From Ricordea florida (lineage: Eukaryota > Cnidaria > Anthozoa > Corallimorpharia > Ricordeidae): a DNA stretch of 64,000 bases. The DNA lies in the NCBI GenBank assembly GCA_949710005.1, contig OX453279.1, forward strand, positions 18,526,514 to 18,590,513, read 5' to 3'. Made by a program: the position numbers and the translations under genes. The stretch's first letter is position 1. Each line of letters begins with the position of its first letter. Positions 32,677-44,460 of the stretch are shown here, piece after piece. The notes under the pieces were generated by a model. The model was not told where the DNA came from, did not search any database, and was given only the letters and a program-made list of their open reading frames with translations.

Positions 32677-33660
32677 TTTAAATTGAACTCATATTAAACT
32701 CGTAACTGACTCTTGGATGCCCTTGTCGTAAATGATTGATGTTTGTAAAACTTATTGAGTCGGTTATTCTTTTATAACGATTTTGCATGGAAGAAAACTT
32801 AATTCATTGTTTTTGTTAACAAAGCAATTTCCAGCGTGCAGTTGGTAAATTTTCACACCCATTGTTTTTGATATTCACTGAGAGTTGAACTGACTTGTAA
32901 AATTCGGCTTGCAATTTTCTCAAAAAAACAATATCTCGGGATCTACTTAGTCTTAGAAATCGCTTGAAACAGGAAAATACTTTCTAAATCAAGGCAGTAC
33001 TAACTGTAAATTTTCCACTGATGTGTCGAGTATTTTTGTATCATTTCTTCACTTGTCAGTGTTTTGTTTACACTCGTGCCAACAATTATATTTTTATCAC
33101 GTTACACTAATTATGCAGCGCCATGAATTTAACAGATCACCAAGATAGTTATGGTATCTCGGGTTCCACTTGGTCTAAGAAATTGCTTGAAATGGGAAAA
33201 TACTCAACTCAAGGCAGCGCTAGCTGGGAATATTTCCTGATGCGTCGAGTATTCTTGCATTTTTTTTTTATCACAGTCACGTAGCGAAAAATTTGTTTGT
33301 ATGGAATTTTTTTTGTATGATTTCATCCAACTTGCATCAGCTATAATCAATCAACGTTTAAAAGAATTTTATGGCAAATAAAGCACGATACAACAGTTGA
33401 TAGGACGTGTTTCTTCTGAGCCCATCTGCTTTGGGTAGGTCTGTGCCCAGTAAATGTGATCAACCCTTAACTCCTGGCTCCCTCCTCACTGGCCGTCATT
33501 AGTGACTGCAGTGACATGCCCTTTGATCAGTGACCCTTTTCTCATCAGATGCCCCCTTAGACTTTTCACTCCCTATTTTTTATGGCATCAGCCTTTCACT
33601 CTCCTTACCTCTTCCCACCAATACCCACCACACATTGCCTCCCCTCCACAGACTGGACAT
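32677..33660. repeat. Diverged direct repeat flanking the pogo relic
   Basis: ATATCTCGGGATCTACTTAG to GATGTGTCGAGTATTTTTG (about 32931-33037) recurs, diverged, as TATCTCGGGTTCCACTTGG to GATGCGTCGAGTATTCTTG (about 33155-33256), spacing about 224 bp. No ORF of note in this interval. Confidence 0.7.
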
Positions 33661-33666
33661 GCAATG

Positions 33667-34284
33667 TTACCTGAAGTTGTTGAATTGCCAATATTTTTGG
33701 CGATCTCCAACCTCATGGATTAGTTTTCCTTTGTTTTTGAGTCCATCCATGGCCCCTTCTAATTTGTGGATCTTCTGTGTTTGGTCGATTGCTTCAGGTA
33801 AAAGGTTGAACACTTCTTCAGCTTTTTCATCAAGTGTTTTTTCCAGTTCCATAATTTGCTGTTTAAGCACTTTGGTTTCTTGATGATACTCTTGTACAAG
33901 TTCAGTGATTTGAGCTTCATCAATGGAAATTTTCCTTACAAATGAGGCACGGATTGCTTTTCTCTTGTTTACATTTTTTTTCTTTTGCAACTTTTGAATG
34001 AAGGTACCTTGTTTCCACTCCAAGCCTTATTCCAATTCTTTTTCTTCATTGTCACTGGTCTTATAGCCAAGGGGCTTCAATGAAGAATTTAATGCTTCAA
34101 AATATTTTTTTCCTTCAGATTTTAAATCCATCCAAATCCAGAATGCTTCTCCAGTAATTTCAATAGTAAAAATATGTTCTGTAGATGCCACAGATGGTGG
34201 AATCACATTTACCATCATTGGTTGTACAATCGTCCATTCAGGGATTTTACCTGTCAGTGTTGTTTGCTGGCCATGGTGCGCCAC
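33667..34284 (-). CDS. Unrecognised coiled-coil ORF with one in-frame stop
   Basis: A single frame of about 205 codons interrupted by one TAA (34027-34029). The N-terminal part from ATG 34284 has a beta-rich look (EHIFTIEITGEAFWIWMDL). The C-terminal part is helical and Glu/Lys-rich (TLDEKAEEVFNLLPEAI), predicting a coiled coil. No domain recognised. Could be a decayed gene or a stop-containing allele; a splice at this point is not obvious. Confidence 0.35.
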
Positions 34285-34289
34285 TGCAA

Positions 34290-35880
34290 AAAAGTATGAA
34301 TGGAAAAAATTAACAACAACCTGTGTGTTTATATAAAGAGAGGGGTGATTTGCTCCTGATAAAGAGTAAATGATTAGAAGACACTTTATCTGCTATCTTT
34401 TCTGCCTTGGCATTTTGCCTTGTCAATTTCTTTGCAGGCGATATCTTAAAAATACTGTGAAATTCCAAGCAGACCAAACAATTTTTTTGCAAAACGCTGG
34501 CACTGTTTTAAAGTTCCACGGGAAAACGATGGGTGATCCAGGCCTGTTGATATGACAGAAACAGGAAACTGGTAACCAAGTGTTAAGTTACTATATATGC
34601 TAACTTCTATTAGATCTAACAAAATGGCGGTTGAAACAGAATTGATCAAAGTAAGAACTGTGGGCGGCCTGCTTAGACTTACACAGTACTTCACGCGTGC
34701 ACAGAACTGGATAACTTGAAAACTTCAGGGCAGAAGAGACAGCAGATAAAAGAAAGGTATCTTTTAATCATTAGTCTTTATTTTAACACACAGGTGGTTG
34801 TTCATTTTCACTTTCCGCACTTTTTGCTTGTGCATTCATTTGGTGCCTTTAATTGATTGAAAAGTTTGCCAACTGCGAAATTCCATACATTTCTAATTAT
34901 GCCCTTGCAAGGTTTTACCTTCAAAAAGGTATTTGATCTGCTGCTGGTATCTTAAAGCCTTACTGACCCCAAGTTGTCGACCATGATCGGTCTCATTCAA
35001 GCTTCCGCACTTCTGGATCAGAGGCTTCGATTAATAAGAAATGAGTGTAGTAATTCTCATTTATCACATTGTTCTTTACATTTTCCTTCGAAAAACTATA
35101 ACCATGATAGAATGAGTTCTTCTTGTGGGTCTGGGGCTAGCGAAAAATTTGAACTGTCGCAAGAATCTGTGCAATGTATATACTGTAGATGCTAGAGAAA
35201 ATAGATCTAAGACGGGCAGCCGACGGGCAGCCGATGAAGTAAATCATTGGGTAAAAGAGGTATTATTCAAGTATAATGGACTCACAAACGTAATTTATGA
35301 ACATAAGAGTGTACCTGTGATTAGAGCCTATGGTTAACTTGTTTAGAGGTAAATACGTTTTACTTGCTGGATCACTATTATGAGGCAATATGCAAGTTAA
35401 CTGTGGAAATTACTTCATGATTACTGGAGCATTAACTACAGAGATATCAGAACACACTGAGCAGATTGCTAAACAACCAGAGGAATCCATTAAAGTGGAA
35501 AAGAAAAAAAGTAAGAAAGAAAGTTGAGGTTGGAAAGCGGCTGCAAGAATATAATAAACGAGCATGTGAGGCTTTAGAGAGGGAAACCAAATGTGAGGCT
35601 TAATTTGAAGTACATTAAACATTATCTCAACCCTGGATTCCAGAGATGAGGTTTGCAACGGCTATTTCTCTAGTCTCAGTGGGATTAGCATTGGACATTA
35701 TTATGCAATACTTTCATAAACCAGCACCAGAGCCAGTTTGATATCAAGAACCTGAAACGCCCAGATATGCACCTGAAACCAAACAACCTAAAATAGGAAT
35801 GTTATACCTTAAGCGAATTAAAGATTTCATATCTTAGATGAATATTATGTTGAGTGAACAAAATAAACTAGTATAAACAG
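34290..35880. other. Stretch with weak coding remnants only
   Basis: At 35400-35580 a broken plus-strand frame reads VEVGKRLQEYNKRACEALERE, a helical segment I cannot place. Nothing else recognised. Confidence 0.35.
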
Positions 35881-35908
35881 TCATGGATTCAGCCGTGTTA
35901 GTTAGAAG

Positions 35909-36312
35909 ACGCCGTGGTTGAGGATAATGACGTCCTAGGAAGCTTGTGGGAAAGGGTTCGTAGTCACTGTCCCTCTGTTAGAAATATTGATTTTCAAGAG
36001 TTTGCCTCCTTAGACCAGGAGCTTGTCACCTCGAGGCAAATGAAAGAGGCTGAGGCAACAGAAGAAGTTCTTGATGTAGCATGACCGAACAAAGAAGAAA
36101 GTCAGGACAAAAATGACGATTCTGAAAACGAGGATTGTTCTTAAATGAAGCAAAAGGTTACTGCTTCTGAGGCAAATGCCGCAATATGACTAGAGCACAA
36201 GTTCGTTGTCAGCATAGACAATGCAGGTGCCTGGGAAAAAGAAATTCTCCGGTACCTTTCAATAATGGAGGACACATTTTTTGCCATTGATATTGCGGGT
36301 CGACAATAGTAA
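35909..36312 (+). pseudogene. Tigger/pogo transposase C-terminal remnant
   Basis: The frame with DNDVLGSLWERVRSHC, IDFQEFASLDQELVTSRQM and an acidic stretch (KNDDSENEDCS), followed by EANA and EILRYLSIMEDTFF, matches the layout of the acidic C-terminal tail of Tigger transposases. It contains several stops. It is upstream of a Tigger-type terminal repeat ending at 36691. Confidence 0.5.
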
Positions 36313-36663
36313 TCCACCCTGGGAGATTTTTTAAGGGACACGCGGAACTTTTTTGGTGTAGAGACAAATAGGGAATTGATTTCTCTCGGGTGTTACTGTT
36401 ACTTCTTAATTTTAAAGTTTATTGAAATTGTTTTTGAATTTGATGTCTTGATGGTCAGTGTGTTCACTCACAGTTTACAGTATCAAATGAATAAAAATGT
36501 TTTCTACGTACATGCATAGTGTTGAATTTTTGGGTAGTTGTTGTTTATCAAGTTACCCCACTATAACAAAGATTTTTGCTGTTAACCAGATAATTCATTA
36601 TAGCGGGGTCTTTGCTATAATGAAGACCCTGCTGTAACAAACATTTGTTTCCATACTGCAGCA

Positions 36664-36691
36664 CTTCATTATGGCGGGGTTCCACTGTACA
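36664..36691 (+). repeat. Tigger-type terminal inverted repeat (right end)
   Basis: GGCGGGGTTCCACTG ending at a TA dinucleotide (36690-36691); inner copies ATAGCGGGGTCTTTGCTATAA occur just upstream. On the minus strand this reads CAGTGGAACCCCGCC, the typical Tigger end. The left end was not found. Confidence 0.65.
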
Positions 36692-37336
36692 GTGATCAAC
36701 TGGAAATCATACGCATTCATTCCATGAGTAGCATCAACGGAAACAAGTTTTTTGCACATTTGATAAACATGTCCTTCTGAAACTCTGTTTGAAGTCCAAG
36801 AAGAAAATTGTTTGACTCGATTCCGACATGGTTTGATTTCTCTACCTGTGCCGTGAAGCAAAGAACAGAATTATGATCTTCTCTCTCCATCTCTGCCACC
36901 CAAAACAGGACACTTTTTGCATCGTTATTGTCCTTTTACATGCAACTTATGTTGTACTGATGCTTGATGTTGTGGAGGTCCAAACGCGTGGTAAGGTGAT
37001 CTCTAGAAAGAGGCCAGCTTGACTGTCTCTTATGAATCCATTATGGAATTCATATTTACTCCTTTGCAAGTTTTGCAGCTATGCTGTAACGCATTTCCTT
37101 AGCCAAAATGCCTTGGGCAAAACTCTGCAGTGACTTCACCAGTCCTTGTATCTGTCCTCGCAGTAATAAAAAGCTGGGCAGCAGCAGCCACACTTTGACA
37201 TCCCTTGTGATTTTAAGGAACGCTTTCCTTTCCCCTTTGATTCATATTGTCCAGTCCTGTTGCAGTAAAACCAGGAAGTCTTATACTGTTTTGTCATTGT
37301 ATTGCCCCTCTGTTTCACACACCAACTTTTGCTCAT
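36692..37336 (-). pseudogene. MULE transposase fragment interrupted by Tigger
   Basis: From 37336 downward: FAR1/zinc-type segment (WFYCNRTGQYESKGKGKRS, CPAFYYC), an ALAKEMRYSIAAKLAKE-like region, a DLHNIKHQYN segment, then FQKDMFIKCAK and LVSVDATHGMNAYDFQLITV, the start of the MULE catalytic domain with its first Asp. Several frames and stops. The homology ends exactly where the Tigger end begins (36691), so Tigger inserted here. The downstream half of the MULE is not in the expected place. Confidence 0.65.
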
Positions 37337-38148
37337 TTTTAACTCGTGAATGCAAAGCAGTGAACGAGTTATAGCAGTGGGGGAGAAATGCCACTTCCGT
37401 CACTTGGTCCCTCAAGTGATATTAAGGTTTTGGGAGTCCGCTGAGCGGAAATGTGACCGGAGACTCGCGGAACTCCGGAATACTGATTTCACATGGAGAA
37501 ACGATGGAGAAATATTATTTTGTAACAGAAGTTCTCGAGCACCTTTTCGTAAACAATGGGTTTTTTTGTGGCGATGGTTTCTATTCTGGAGGGATCTGTT
37601 CAGATGTATGGCATTTCCTTTACCTTGAGAAGTACTCTTGATTGTTTGGCGACGTAAACTGCTTTGACGGCAAATGGACTTTCATTTTGTCTTGGAAGAA
37701 AGTCTTCACGAATCCACATGAAATATGAACAAATTTAAGTTAAGTACAAGCAAATGTACTCCAAATACTGTGCAGACACGAACGAGTTTACAGGCATGAC
37801 CAACTCAACTTCACTTACGTACAAATATTCGCCAAGTGTAAAGAAATATGAATGAGACGGCCAAATCAACCTTAAAGGTAAATAAATCTTCAACAAATCC
37901 AAACAAATCTACAGTGAGCTATAAAAGATCTGTGGCGAACGCGAACAGACATGTGAGAATAATTCTGTGAATGAACAGCTTGCAGCAAACGGAAATAAAT
38001 GTAGCAACCATGGATCACCATGTAACACTCCAACTGATAATTTAACAAGTGCTGATGAGTTGCATTCAAATTGAATGAAGTGTAGGAGATCAATGGCAAG
38101 TTATGTTCCTACATAAGATGTGAAAGTGAACCTTCCAGAATTCCCTAC
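37337..38148. other. Gene-free stretch
   Basis: Small ORFs only, including EKYYFVTEVLEHLFVNNGFF (about 37505-37560, +), which I cannot assign. Confidence 0.35.
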
Positions 38149-40140
38149 ATGAAAATAATCAAACTATTTGGAAAGACATTAATATTTCGAGATGCACCCA
38201 AATCATATCTGAAGAAGAGTGTTCCAAATTCATCAAAGCTTATGTTTATGCACAACCCAGAACACAGAAGGGAAATCAACAGGAATGCTAAAGTGAAAAG
38301 TAGAAGGAAAGTTAACAAGTTGCAAGCAACAAAAGCAGGTACTGAAACGTAATTACATCAAGAAAAGAAAACTGAACACAATGCAGTTTCAATGATATTT
38401 TTTTTTTTCACAACAACATTAAATGTGGACCAGAATATATATACCTGTTGTGACCAGTTGTGGTAGAAGTCATCTGTAGTGAAATGCTTAAAACTACAGG
38501 GTTTGTTCACAACATATTTTAAATTCTATCACTACAGAAAAAAATGTTGATATTACTGAATTGATTTGCGTAACTTGTCACTCCATGATAAAGAAAAGCA
38601 AGTTGCCCACCTGTGCTAAAGCCAAGAGAATGAGCTTTCTAAAGAAGCCTGGCATATTAAATTTTATGCCTTAAGAAGAATGCTTAAAGTCACCTTGTAT
38701 CTCATTCATGCCATTCAACCAAGGGGTGGTCAGTTGTCTATTCATGGACGTATTGTCAATTCACCTGTTCAGTGTTTGTCACGGCCTATCAGCAAATCAC
38801 TAAACATTCCAATAAAACTCAAAAAACGCTTCTCACCTACAAGCATCATTATCAGTTTCAGAATGTTAGAACTAAGAAAGTGTTAGATTCAGCCAAGTAT
38901 CTTGTGGAAACAAGTGTTGTATTCAAAAGTTAGGGTATGTAAATGCAAGATACATGGGTAGATAACATTAGCTCACAATCTGCTGACCATGAGGATTTGA
39001 GTGAATTTGTACAGAACTCTGACATCCAGTACTGATTTTCGAAATGATCGAATTGCAACTGACAATACAACAGATGATTTCCAAAACGAAATTTATGCTA
39101 GCAATGTTAATAATGGAAGCAGAGGAAAAGATGATAGTGATAGTTGGTGTGAAGTTGAGGAATGCCATTCTGGAGTTACATATGCATTACTGCAGGAAGC
39201 AGATGAAACAGGAAATGGAGACCGAATTATTAGTTTTGCATCAGGAGAGGGAAACAAAACATTAGGAACACTTGTGGATAAAGATTCTGAATATCTGTCA
39301 TTTCTCACAATATTTTGTGGCAAACGAAGATGAGAAAACAATGAAAGAAAGGTCCCTGTGTAGCGGCCGCTTTTCCAGTGGGAGAAAGGGCCGCAAGGAA
39401 ACTGACGTAGGACAGACTTCGAGTCTTGCTCAATCCAACCACTAAACCATTTATTTACCCTCCGGTCACAAGGATACTAAAAACAGTGAAAAGGTTAAGT
39501 GATTACAATACTTGTCTTGCAAACTTACAGAAACTGGGAGATAAGGCTGGACTGTCAAAGACTGTAAAGTCTCTCAGGTAAGCTGACTGGAACAAAAAAC
39601 TGAAAGGTTCCTCAAACGTTCCAACTAAAGTTCAGTACATGGAAAACGTGCTCATGTGCTGCTACAAAAAAGGTCCCGTATGTGGACCGCATGCAAACTT
39701 GAATGCTGGGAAGGTGTTCACCCTGTATCATACAGTACAGTAGCCAAGTGGGAGTTAAGATGTCAGGATAGAAGAGTTGCAATGTCAGTTCCAAATATAT
39801 TTTATAAATTTAAAAAATTGCAAATCGAGCAATTCAAGATAGTGCTTGCATTTCTCTTACAAAGTGCCAAACAAAAGGAATAACATATACTGCTGGTGAG
39901 TTGAAATCAGAGGATTATCTTAATAGGCTGGTGCATCTTGATGAAGGCAGGCCATGTGGAGAAAGGAGTTTCTAGGATATAGCATCTCTGAACCAACAAA
40001 GTTACAGCAACCCATGACACCTTGTTCAGGATTGTTGCGTGCACTTTGACACTCGTTCTTTATACCAACAACCTATATTGAAACTGCTGTATACATGTTG
40101 CAAAACACTCTGCATTGGACCTGTGTGCATCTCTCATCTT
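38149..40140 (+). pseudogene. Helitron-type replicase/helicase N-terminal remnant
   Basis: Broken plus-strand frames recall the N-terminal region of Helitron proteins in order: MHNPEHRREINRNAKVKSRR, ICVTCHSMIKKSKLPTCA (about 38565), GGQLSIHGRIVNSPVQCLSRP (about 38711), IPIKLKKRF, YLVETSVVF, SWCEVEECHSGVTYALLQEA, KDSEYLSFLTIFCGKRR (to 39333), then WELRCQDRRVAMSVPNIFYK (about 39748). The downstream Rep HUH motif and the PIF1-type helicase are not visible. Truncated rolling-circle transposon. Confidence 0.7.
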
Positions 40141-40446
40141 CTCATTCCTCAACCATAAGCCCTACCAAGTTCAAGTTCAAGTTCAAGTTCATTTATTCAC
40201 ACTTATTCAATTACAATACAACAACAATAAGGGAAAAAAAAACAGAGCTAACTATACCTCGAATTAAACATAACAAAGGAAAAGAGTGTGTAGCAGCCAA
40301 AGGAGCCAAGCTTTCGAGTTGGCTACTACCACATGGCAGTGACAAGTGGGTGGAGGTTGTACAGTGCTACTAATACTACTACTAATAATAATACTATTTA
40401 GATTAAATAATTAAATAAGTATAACTAAGTGACAGATTAGAGTTGT

Positions 40447-43400
40447 TCAAAATACCTGACTATCAAGTAGAAAGAGTTTATATTCTTTTTTAAAACTTTT
40501 CACGGGGAGACACTTAATTTTCGTAGGTATTGCTTCCCAGGTCTGTGATGCCACTACACTAAACCTTGCTAGGCCATAATTAGTTCTAGAAAATGGTCTG
40601 CACAGGTTTTGATTAGCGGCATACCTAGTATTATAATTATGGACAGCTGAGGCCAGTTGAACTAAGTCATAGAGGGCAGGAGGTGTATCCTTTTTTTGAT
40701 ATTGAATTTTATGCACAAGAGCACCAATTTTTAATTTAAAGATATTCTCTAACTTCAAGATTTCTAATAGTTTAAAGTACGGTGTGGGACTTTCTCTTTT
40801 GTTAGCAAAGAAGATGCAGCGAATACAGTTATTTTGACTTACTTTAATTTTATTTAACTTAGTTTGGTATGCGGTACCCCAGCTCATTAATCCATACGTT
40901 AGATACGGATATATGAGAGTATAGTACAGTTGTTTGAGTGTACGTATAGGCACATAATGCCTAAGCTTAAATAAAATTCCAATGTTCTTTGTTATTTTGT
41001 TGTTAATGTGCTGGAGTTGAGCATCCCATTTTAGATGTTCATCAATAAAGACACCCAAATACTTAATCTGGGGCTTTTGCTCTATATAACAAGCTGTTAT
41101 TCTGATATTTGTTTTCTTCTTAGGTGAAGTAATTATCATGTAATTAGTCTTCTTAAAGTTAATAGACAGCATATTTGCTGCACAGAATTTTAAGACCTTT
41201 CCAAGTTCTTCATTAATTACTGATTGTAATTGTTCTGAGTCTTTTGAAGAATAAAACATATTTGTATCATCTGCAAAAATCCTAAAAGTTAGTTTCTTTG
41301 AAGACTTGGGCAAGTCGTTAATATACAATAGAAACAACAGTGAACCTAGTGTGGAGCCTTGGGGTACACCACATGTGATGGTTTTCAGGCTACATTCTGT
41401 GTTGCCAACTTTGACATATTGCTTACGATTAGTTATATAGCTTGAGAACCATGCATGGGGGAGCCCTCGGATCCCATACTTATATAATTTTCCTAAGAGG
41501 ATATGGTGGTTAATTGTATCGAAGGCCTTGGAAAAGTCTAAAAAGATACCACATGTTATTTTTCGATCATCAACAGCTGACTTTAATTTTTCCACAGTTT
41601 CTAGAATGGCATATTCAGTGGAATATCCCTTTCTAAAGCCAAATTGAAAATTAAATAGTAGACATTCTTTTTCCAGATAGAACACAAGTTGATCATATAC
41701 TAGTCTTTCCAGTACTTTACTAAAGGGAGAAATAACTGCTATTGGCCTGTAACTTCCTAACTCCGATAGACTACCACTTTTAAATATTGGGGTTACTTTT
41801 GATATCTTGAAGATTTCAGGAAACTCTCCTGATAATATTGATTCATTATATATTTCAGTAAAGGGTACAGAGAGCTGTTCAGCTGCAAGTTTAATGAGCT
41901 TGTTAGGAACATTAAGGGATGCTTTGTTTTCTTTTAGCCCAGCAAATAATGTAAATACTTGTGTTTGAGTTACTGGGGCAAGGTAAAAACTGTTTAATGG
42001 CGTGGATTCTATATATTGCAAAGGGTCTGTATGATCAGTTTTAATTTCCCTTGCTAAAGTTGGCCCAATGTTTACAAAGAAGTTATTGAATAATTCAGCA
42101 ATGTCCTTTTCTTGTGTAAAAGTCCTGTTGTTGTAAATGATTCTCGTAGGGAAAGTTTGACCTTTGGTTTTCCTTTTAACAAGAGTACCAATAAGTTTCC
42201 AAGTTTGCTTAAGATTGTCTTTGTACTTTGCAAATTGCATGTTATAGTATTCTGTCTTATTTTTATTCTTAAGATGTGAAAGAACAGCTGCATAATGTTT
42301 ATATTCCCCGATTTTTTGTAAGTCCTTACTTAAGAAATGTGTATAATACATTTTCTGTTTCCTTTTTACCGACTTTAGGATAGCCTTAGTGAGCCATGGC
42401 TTATTAAATTGCCTTTGCTTGCTTTGGCTCGCCAGCCTGATAGGTGCATGTTTGTCTACAATTTTATTCCGTGTATTGATTGCTTCCTGTACCTTTTCAC
42501 TTAGATTCTTTTCTGGATTGAGGATTTCATGCCAATCAATCAGTTTTATATCATCTAAGTATAGATCTTTATTAAATTTAGAGTAATCTCGAAAATATCT
42601 TTTGTTGCTATTATTCCGTGTAGGCTGGGTTCTGACTTAGCAGAAAATCGGAAGATGATCTGTTATATCAACTGTTAGAATTCCTGGTGTAAAATTTTGT
42701 AAAGAATTTGTATATATATGGTCAATGAGTGTTGCTGTGTGATCAGTAAGCCTCGTAGGTTTAGTAATGATCGGCAAGATGTTATTGACATAAAGCATAT
42801 CTAAAAACTCTTCAGTTTGAACATGTTCATTGAATTTCAGGAAATTTATATTCATATCTCCAAAGATGTAAATTTCGTGTCTATTGGGATTAATTGTTTT
42901 AATTATATCATTTAGTTGGTTGTGAAACTGTTCTAAATTACAAGTGGGATGCTTGTAGATACAACCTATTATGATCTTCTTTTTACCTTCACCAGCATCA
43001 ATTTCTGCCCAGCAGGATTCAACTAGTGCTACGTCAAATTTAATGTCAGTCCTAGGTACAGCTTTAAGATTATCAGCTATATATAAAGCAGCTCCACCTG
43101 CGTTTGTTAACGAGTCCATGTGAAAAAAATGATAGCCTTTGATATTTACATTAGAAATAGACTTCTCACCTAATTTAGTTTCCGTAATTCCAAGTATATC
43201 TAGCTTGGAGTCAAGGGAGCACAATAATTCTTCTAGTAGATTTAGGTTCTTAGATAAACTTCTAATATTACAGTGAAGAATTGAAAAATATTCTACGTCT
43301 GAGTTTACGAGTATTTTATTAAAACTACGAACTGAATAATATTCTGAGCAGGGGATATTTAGCATTAAATCTGGGTCGCACTCGTCGAATTTATTTGGAT

Positions 43401-43536
43401 TTGGGAGTAGATCGTAAAGGTCAAGATCATGATGCCTATCCGGCCAGCTGCCAACCATAGCATGAAATTCTCTATCAGTTAAATCATAAAATGGTAAATA
43501 ACTACTTGCGTTTTCCTGGTAATCAGCCATTTTCAC
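40447..43536 (-). CDS. LINE ORF2: endonuclease and reverse transcriptase, one premature stop
   Basis: One reading frame of 1029 codons with a single TAA at 42637-42639. The N-terminal AP-endonuclease has ITETKLGEK (Glu), IFGDMNINFL (Asp and Asn) and ITDHLPIF (Asp-His), so its catalytic residues are present. After the stop comes the reverse transcriptase: FLDFSKAFDTINHHIL, CGVPQGSTLG and FADDTNMF. The C-terminus ends with HNYNTRYAANQ and a Trp-Glu-Ala-Ile-Pro motif typical of the jockey/CR1 group. It nicks target DNA and reverse-transcribes the element RNA. Only one base change would explain the stop; other damage is not seen. Confidence 0.85.
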
Positions 43537-43565
43537 CTCCGTAATATCATTAAACTAATAGCTAA

Positions 43566-44372
43566 TTAATTGAGCTCATCAAGAAACTCTTCGAATTCCT
43601 CATGGGTTATGAAACATTTCGTAGTGGAGCTCTCCGTTTTCTTCAGCATTATTTTACCGTTAGCCGTCCAAATAAACTTGTAGTTGTGGTCACGCTTGAA
43701 TTGTAAGATTCTGCCCAGTAGTCGTTTTCTGTATGGCGTTAAGCTTTCATTGACATGAATTTGTGCTTTATGACTTACAACCGCAGATTCCGGCTCGCAG
43801 ACCACAGACGGGAGATCTTTAGTCCGCTTAAATTTTAAGTTTTTCCTCCTGCTGTAAATTTCGTCTCTTTTCTCTCTTCGAGTGAACTTGACAATTATTC
43901 GATCTTTCACTTTCTTCGTTGGCGGTAAACGATGAGCGATCGATATATCGTTTTCATTGAGGTTCACTCCCATAATTTCAGACATTTCCTTCACCAGCAA
44001 CGCTGGGCTGTCATTAGGTACGACCGGAATACCATTTATTTCAAGACAGTCTCTTCGCGCGTACTGCTCAAGCTCATCCATCTTAACTTCGACATTAAAA
44101 CCATCGTTGCGGAGCTTGTTTATGTCTTCCTTGATTTCTTTAATTTGGCATTTCACGCCTTCGTTGTGTTCTTTTACGTCCTTGATCGTCGATATCACAA
44201 TGTCGTATTTCTTTGAAATAAAACTTTGGGATTTTTCAATTTCGTCGAGCCTTTGCTTAAGGTCAAGAAGACTGGCTTTAAGCGAGTCGATTTCATTGCG
44301 GATCTCCTTTTGGATATTGGGAAGAAATTCTTTTGCCCATAGCTCCCTTAAACTTCCCACCGTCAAACTCAT
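43566..44372 (-). CDS. LINE ORF1 (coiled coil plus RRM-like, L1-type)
   Basis: From ATG 44372, about 268 codons. A long coiled coil (KEIRNEIDSLKASLLDLKQR), then the hallmark LEQYARRDCLEINGIP at the start of an RRM-like fold, IAHRLPPTKKV and a basic C-terminal domain. An RNA-binding chaperone of the LINE particle. Intact by eye. It ends 30 bp before ORF2. Confidence 0.8.
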   Translation of the reverse strand: MSLTVGSLRELWAKEFLPNIQKEIRNEIDSLKASLLDLKQRLDEIEKSQSFISKKYDIVISTIKDVKEHNEGVKCQIKEIKEDINKLRNDGFNVEVKMDELEQYARRDCLEINGIPVVPNDSPALLVKEMSEIMGVNLNENDISIAHRLPPTKKVKDRIIVKFTRREKRDEIYSRRKNLKFKRTKDLPSVVCEPESAVVSHKAQIHVNESLTPYRKRLLGRILQFKRDHNYKFIWTANGKIMLKKTESSTTKCFITHEEFEEFLDELN

Positions 44373-44460
44373 GGTCCGGGTTAAACCTCTGTACAATTAA
44401 ACTCTCAAATTCTGTACTGCTAGACTCTCCACGTGTTTAACTCTCCACCCGCCATCTTGA

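Larger units (their letters stand above)
40167..44460 (-). mobile_element. CR1-like non-LTR retrotransposon (LINE), almost intact
   Basis: Minus strand, 5' to 3': ORF1 (44372-43566), ORF2 (43536-40447), a 3' UTR and a terminal array of four GAACTT units (40167-40190). The 3' tandem hexamer tail in place of poly(A) fits CR1/L2-like elements. ORF2 has one in-frame stop. The 5' limit is approximate; a CAAGATGGCGG at about 44455 may mark the 5' UTR start. Confidence 0.85.

Noticed and set aside
36598..36690. Extension of the MULE frame (QWNPAIMK...)
   Set aside because: This is a read-through of the Tigger terminal repeat, not MULE coding sequence.
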